Below are positions 61,489 through 64,000 of a DNA stretch of 64,000 nucleotides, in pieces. The stretch spans positions 481,251 to 545,250 of the forward strand of contig QANY01008030.1 in NCBI GenBank assembly GCA_003255025.1. Reading direction: 5' to 3'. Position numbers and translations under genes: made by a program. How positions within the stretch are numbered: the first letter of the stretch is position 1; each line of letters begins with the position of its first letter. This stretch comes from Datisca glomerata. Its lineage: Eukaryota; Streptophyta; Magnoliopsida; Cucurbitales; Datiscaceae. A model generated the notes under the pieces. It did not search any database, was not told the origin of the DNA, and saw nothing but the letters and a program-made list of their open reading frames with translations.

Positions 61489-62339
61489 CACTACAAGAAA
61501 TATGACTATCTATAAGGGACGGATATCTCCGTAAAAAGTAATTCACAGGGATCACGCGGCGCCTGTAACAACCCCTCATATTAAAAGTTCGCGTTTTTCG
61601 CGAGGCGCAACGCCTCCTGTGAAAACCCCTGTGGTATCTCGCTTTTTATAGGATTTTTCGACTCATGTAGAATATTGTTTAGTGAGGTTTTACGACTTCT
61701 GTTACTTTTATTCAATATATATTTTTAAATCTCTTGAATTAATATTCATAAATATTTTATATCCTATAAAATAAGATATCATAAGGTTTAAAGTATTCAT
61801 ATTAAACACTTTCAAAATGATAATTTTAAATAGCATAAATAAGACCAATATAATAATTGACAACATTAACATTTAATCATTTCAACAAAGTTTTACATTA
61901 TTTATTTGACCTGCATACAAATAAATCTAACTTAAAAATTAATTAACTTATCATTATACTATAAGCAACTGTTGTTCTAATAAATGAAAAATATAAAAAG
62001 ATTTGCACAAAATCATGTAAGTTAACCTAAAAAATATAATTCTATTCTTCATACTCGAGAAGTCCTTACAACAGTTCCGAAAAGTTGTAGATACTTACAA
62101 ACAAGCAATCATCACATCATATACTTATATGCCTAGTAAAGAGTACCATATATTTTTTAATGAATAAACAAGTAGAATACAGTTCTCCATAATATTGATA
62201 AAAATGCAGAAGCAATAAAATTATTATTGTGTTCCTCATCTTGATTTTGTTCAAAACATTTTCTTAATTTCGGAACACTTCCAAGTACAAAACTCACAAG
62301 ATCTGCAATCCCTAATACTATATGGTCATATGTCTACAC

Positions 62340-63412
62340 GACCTTTATTAAACGATGAACGATTGGGATTTCTCGACCCTGTACAAAATATACAAAAAGA
62401 ATATGTGGGCATAAATAAAAAGACAATAGAAGAGTAAGAATAAAATAGATCTCAAGCTTGAAAAACATGCACTTCTCTCATTCTTGTTTAAGTTGAAGAG
62501 TCCACGTAAATAATCAAAATAAAAGGAAATAAACGAGGACAAATGATAGATGCCAAACATTCACACTCTCAACCAGCTCAAATTTGCACATTGCCTAAGG
62601 AGTTGAAGCTCGGAAATTATATTTAGGATTAATAGTGAAACATTACTTTGGGTAAGAGAACTTACATTTTGCTAAATGACATATCAAAGATGAAAATATA
62701 ATGTTCAAATATAAAACCATCAATTTTCAGCGAGTAGAAACCACAAAGTGTGTCAAGCCACTTAAGGAGGAAGCAGAACATTACAAATATAAGTCGTCAA
62801 AGTCTTATGCTTAAATAGCTGAATAATTAGAAAATCATAATAGAACTTCTGAAACACTTACATCAACATTGAAAACAACAATCTCTCCAACACGAATAGG
62901 ATCCTTACTCATGTGTAACAATAAAATGTCCCCCTGGAATTGGAATGAGCAATTGTAATTAGATAAAGAACATAAATAATAATTTATTTCACTAAAATTA
63001 ATGAAAACTCCAAGTTTCACAAAATTAACAATTGTTTAACAGAATAATATGAAGTTTTGATTTGACAAGATTATTTGCTGGAAATTGGATTGATAAGGAC
63101 AATTATAAACAATCTTTAGGACATTATAATAATAAAAAGCTCAATTTAATGTTGCTTCGAGTCTTCTACAAAATTGAATTATTGAAAATAAGAGAGATTT
63201 TCCTTTCCACCTTACATATGATTGTAAGCATCACTTTCTGAAATAAGTAACCAGTTATTCACTACTTGAAGTATGACTCGAACATATAAGTTGTCTTACT
63301 CTCTTAAAGCCAGATTCCATGCTTCCAGACAAAACAACAACGACAATAGACTCACTGCCCATAATGCACATCAATCCATTCCATATGATTAGAGCATATG
63401 TAACTATCATGC
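62340..63412 (-). pseudogene. SEC11: SEC11 signal peptidase subunit, three-exon fragment
   Basis: Exons, right to left: 63412-63300 ([11 protein letters not shown], then [18 protein letters not shown]), 62933-62862 (GDILLLHMSKDPIRVGEI, ending VVFNVD) and from 62378 (GREIPIVHRLIKV). Junctions are GT-AG and phases agree. SEC11 is the catalytic subunit of the ER signal peptidase complex (a Ser-His-Asp enzyme, about 170-180 residues). The Ser (SGSME) and His (VHR) are present. After IKV the frame hits TAG within two codons, and the part with the catalytic Asp (GDNN) and the C-terminal membrane segment is not found before the CACTA end. The residue after SGSME is Ser where the family usually has Pro. 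The first exon, with the N-terminus, is also not seen. An inactive captured copy is the simplest view. Confidence 0.82.
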
Positions 63413-63781
63413 CTAAAAGATTAACAAAACTACTCATATAAGCCGATGTTTCACTTCGCTTCATCAGACTACACCTTTGATGCCACTTTTTCGCAAGAAA
63501 TGTTTATGAAAGAAAGAGTTGTTAATGAAGACAACACCTTTGATGCCACTTTCAGTTTCCTAAAAGAGTCAAAAAAGGGTAGAATTTTTCAATCTCAATT
63601 TGTTAGAGCATTGATATGAACTAATAAGGGAGTCAAAAAGAAGTTTCTTTCAATAAATAAAATAAAAGTGACAGCTATACAAATTTAAAAAGTTGTACAA
63701 CGTAATACGAGTAGTTTGAGCAAGTAGGCAGAAGTATTATCTCGTTGTCTGAATTGAACAGTAAGTGAGATCAAAGCTTAC

Positions 63782-63962
63782 ACGTTCTAGACGTTGAAGA
63801 AATGCAGTTTTAAATTGTCGAACACCACGTCCACTCGATGTGGGATCTAGTTTATGAGCTTTCTCAAAGGCATAGATCATACCTACTTCCAAAATTTTCG
63901 AGATGGATTTTTCAGGACGGTTACACACCCCTATTGCTGGATCGGAACCTCTTCCATATGCC
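63782..63962 (-). pseudogene. Callose synthase exon fragment
   Basis: Reads IYAFEKAHKLDPTSSGRG, then VRQFKTAFLQRLER, with a good donor (CGT|GTAAGC) at 63782/63781. This is the N-terminal Vta1-like region of plasma-membrane callose synthases of the GSL6/GSL12 (CalS1-7) type, proteins of about 1,900 residues with 1,3-beta-glucan synthase activity. Upstream text (GSDPAIGVCNRPEKSISKI) does not match what I expect and may be intron. No other callose synthase exon lies between here and the SEC11 fragment, so this looks like a single captured exon. More may lie to the right of the window. Confidence 0.75.
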
Positions 63963-64000
63963 ATATCTAAATGCTAGTAAATAACTAAACAAACTCTGTT

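Larger units (their letters stand above)
61489..64000 (+). mobile_element. CACTA-type transposon end, element runs out of window
   Basis: CACTACAAGAAATATGAC at 61489 is the classic plant CACTA (En/Spm) terminus, oriented so that the element extends to the right. Subterminal DNA (61510-61660) is unlike its surroundings: GC-richer, with short direct and inverted motifs (GGGACGG, CACAGGGATCACGCGGCGCC, GCGAGGCGCAACGCCTCC, ACCCCTGTGG). No matching ...TTGTAGTG end was found before 64000. No transposase domain was seen. Exons of SEC11 and callose synthase lie inside. CACTA elements that carry host gene fragments are known in several plants. Confidence 0.65.

Noticed and set aside
1..64000. CRISPR arrays, rRNA, tRNA genes, riboswitches
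   Set aside because: None seen; repeats here are micro/minisatellites or transposon parts, and no cloverleaf-like gene was convincing.

Overview
The window is nuclear DNA from a flowering plant, most likely a eudicot. It has intron-rich genes, AT-rich spacers, plant-type LTR retrotransposons, a Helitron, MULE-, hAT- and CACTA-type DNA transposons, and an old plant pararetrovirus insertion. There are no operons. Many of the open frames are shadows or decayed transposon pieces. There is one assembly gap (37642-37877) and a single N in a microsatellite (6427). I did not identify the species.

Layout. 1-5540 is an integrated, decayed caulimovirid genome that enters the window mid-polyprotein. Next come a ~430 bp (CATA)n microsatellite, a piece of Tat/Ogre-type retrotransposon leader, and a broken DUF4283-type gene on the minus strand (7060-8540). 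At 9724-10285 (minus) are the first two coding exons of a CIP111-like AAA-ATPase gene. Facing it across a spacer that holds a 1.7 kb long-TIR MULE is the best gene of the window: plastid cystathionine beta-lyase, 13 exons, 13537-21340 (plus), apparently intact. Its intron 9 carries a 446 bp hAT MITE.

21.3-38.5 kb is mostly repeats: an LTR/PBS remnant, then a 9.9 kb Ty3/gypsy Tat-lineage element (25014-34878) with a perfect CTACG target duplication, a dual RNase H, an antisense ORF region and two internal tandem-repeat arrays. After it come several short tandem duplications and the gap. 38.5-50.6 kb is a minus-strand gene with the plant-specific TIGR01589 domain. Its 8.3 kb intron is filled by a small gag-only LTR element (40208-42515), itself hit by a LINE fragment, and a decayed Ty1/copia element (42953-47802). 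54.8-61.4 kb is a decayed Helitron (minus) with an RPA70-like gene followed by a PIF1-like helicase. At 61489 a CACTA-type terminus starts an element that runs out of the window and appears to carry exons of two unrelated host genes, SEC11 signal peptidase and callose synthase.

Functionally, only cystathionine beta-lyase (methionine synthesis) and the TIGR01589-domain gene look like possibly working host genes. The CIP111 locus may continue beyond the left edge, with insertions in its intron, or may be a 5' fragment. I saw no wholly new system. The most unusual items are the two-gene capture in the CACTA element, the RPA-plus-helicase Helitron without a visible Rep domain, the antisense ORF of the Tat element, and the single-frame nonsense decay of the pararetrovirus.
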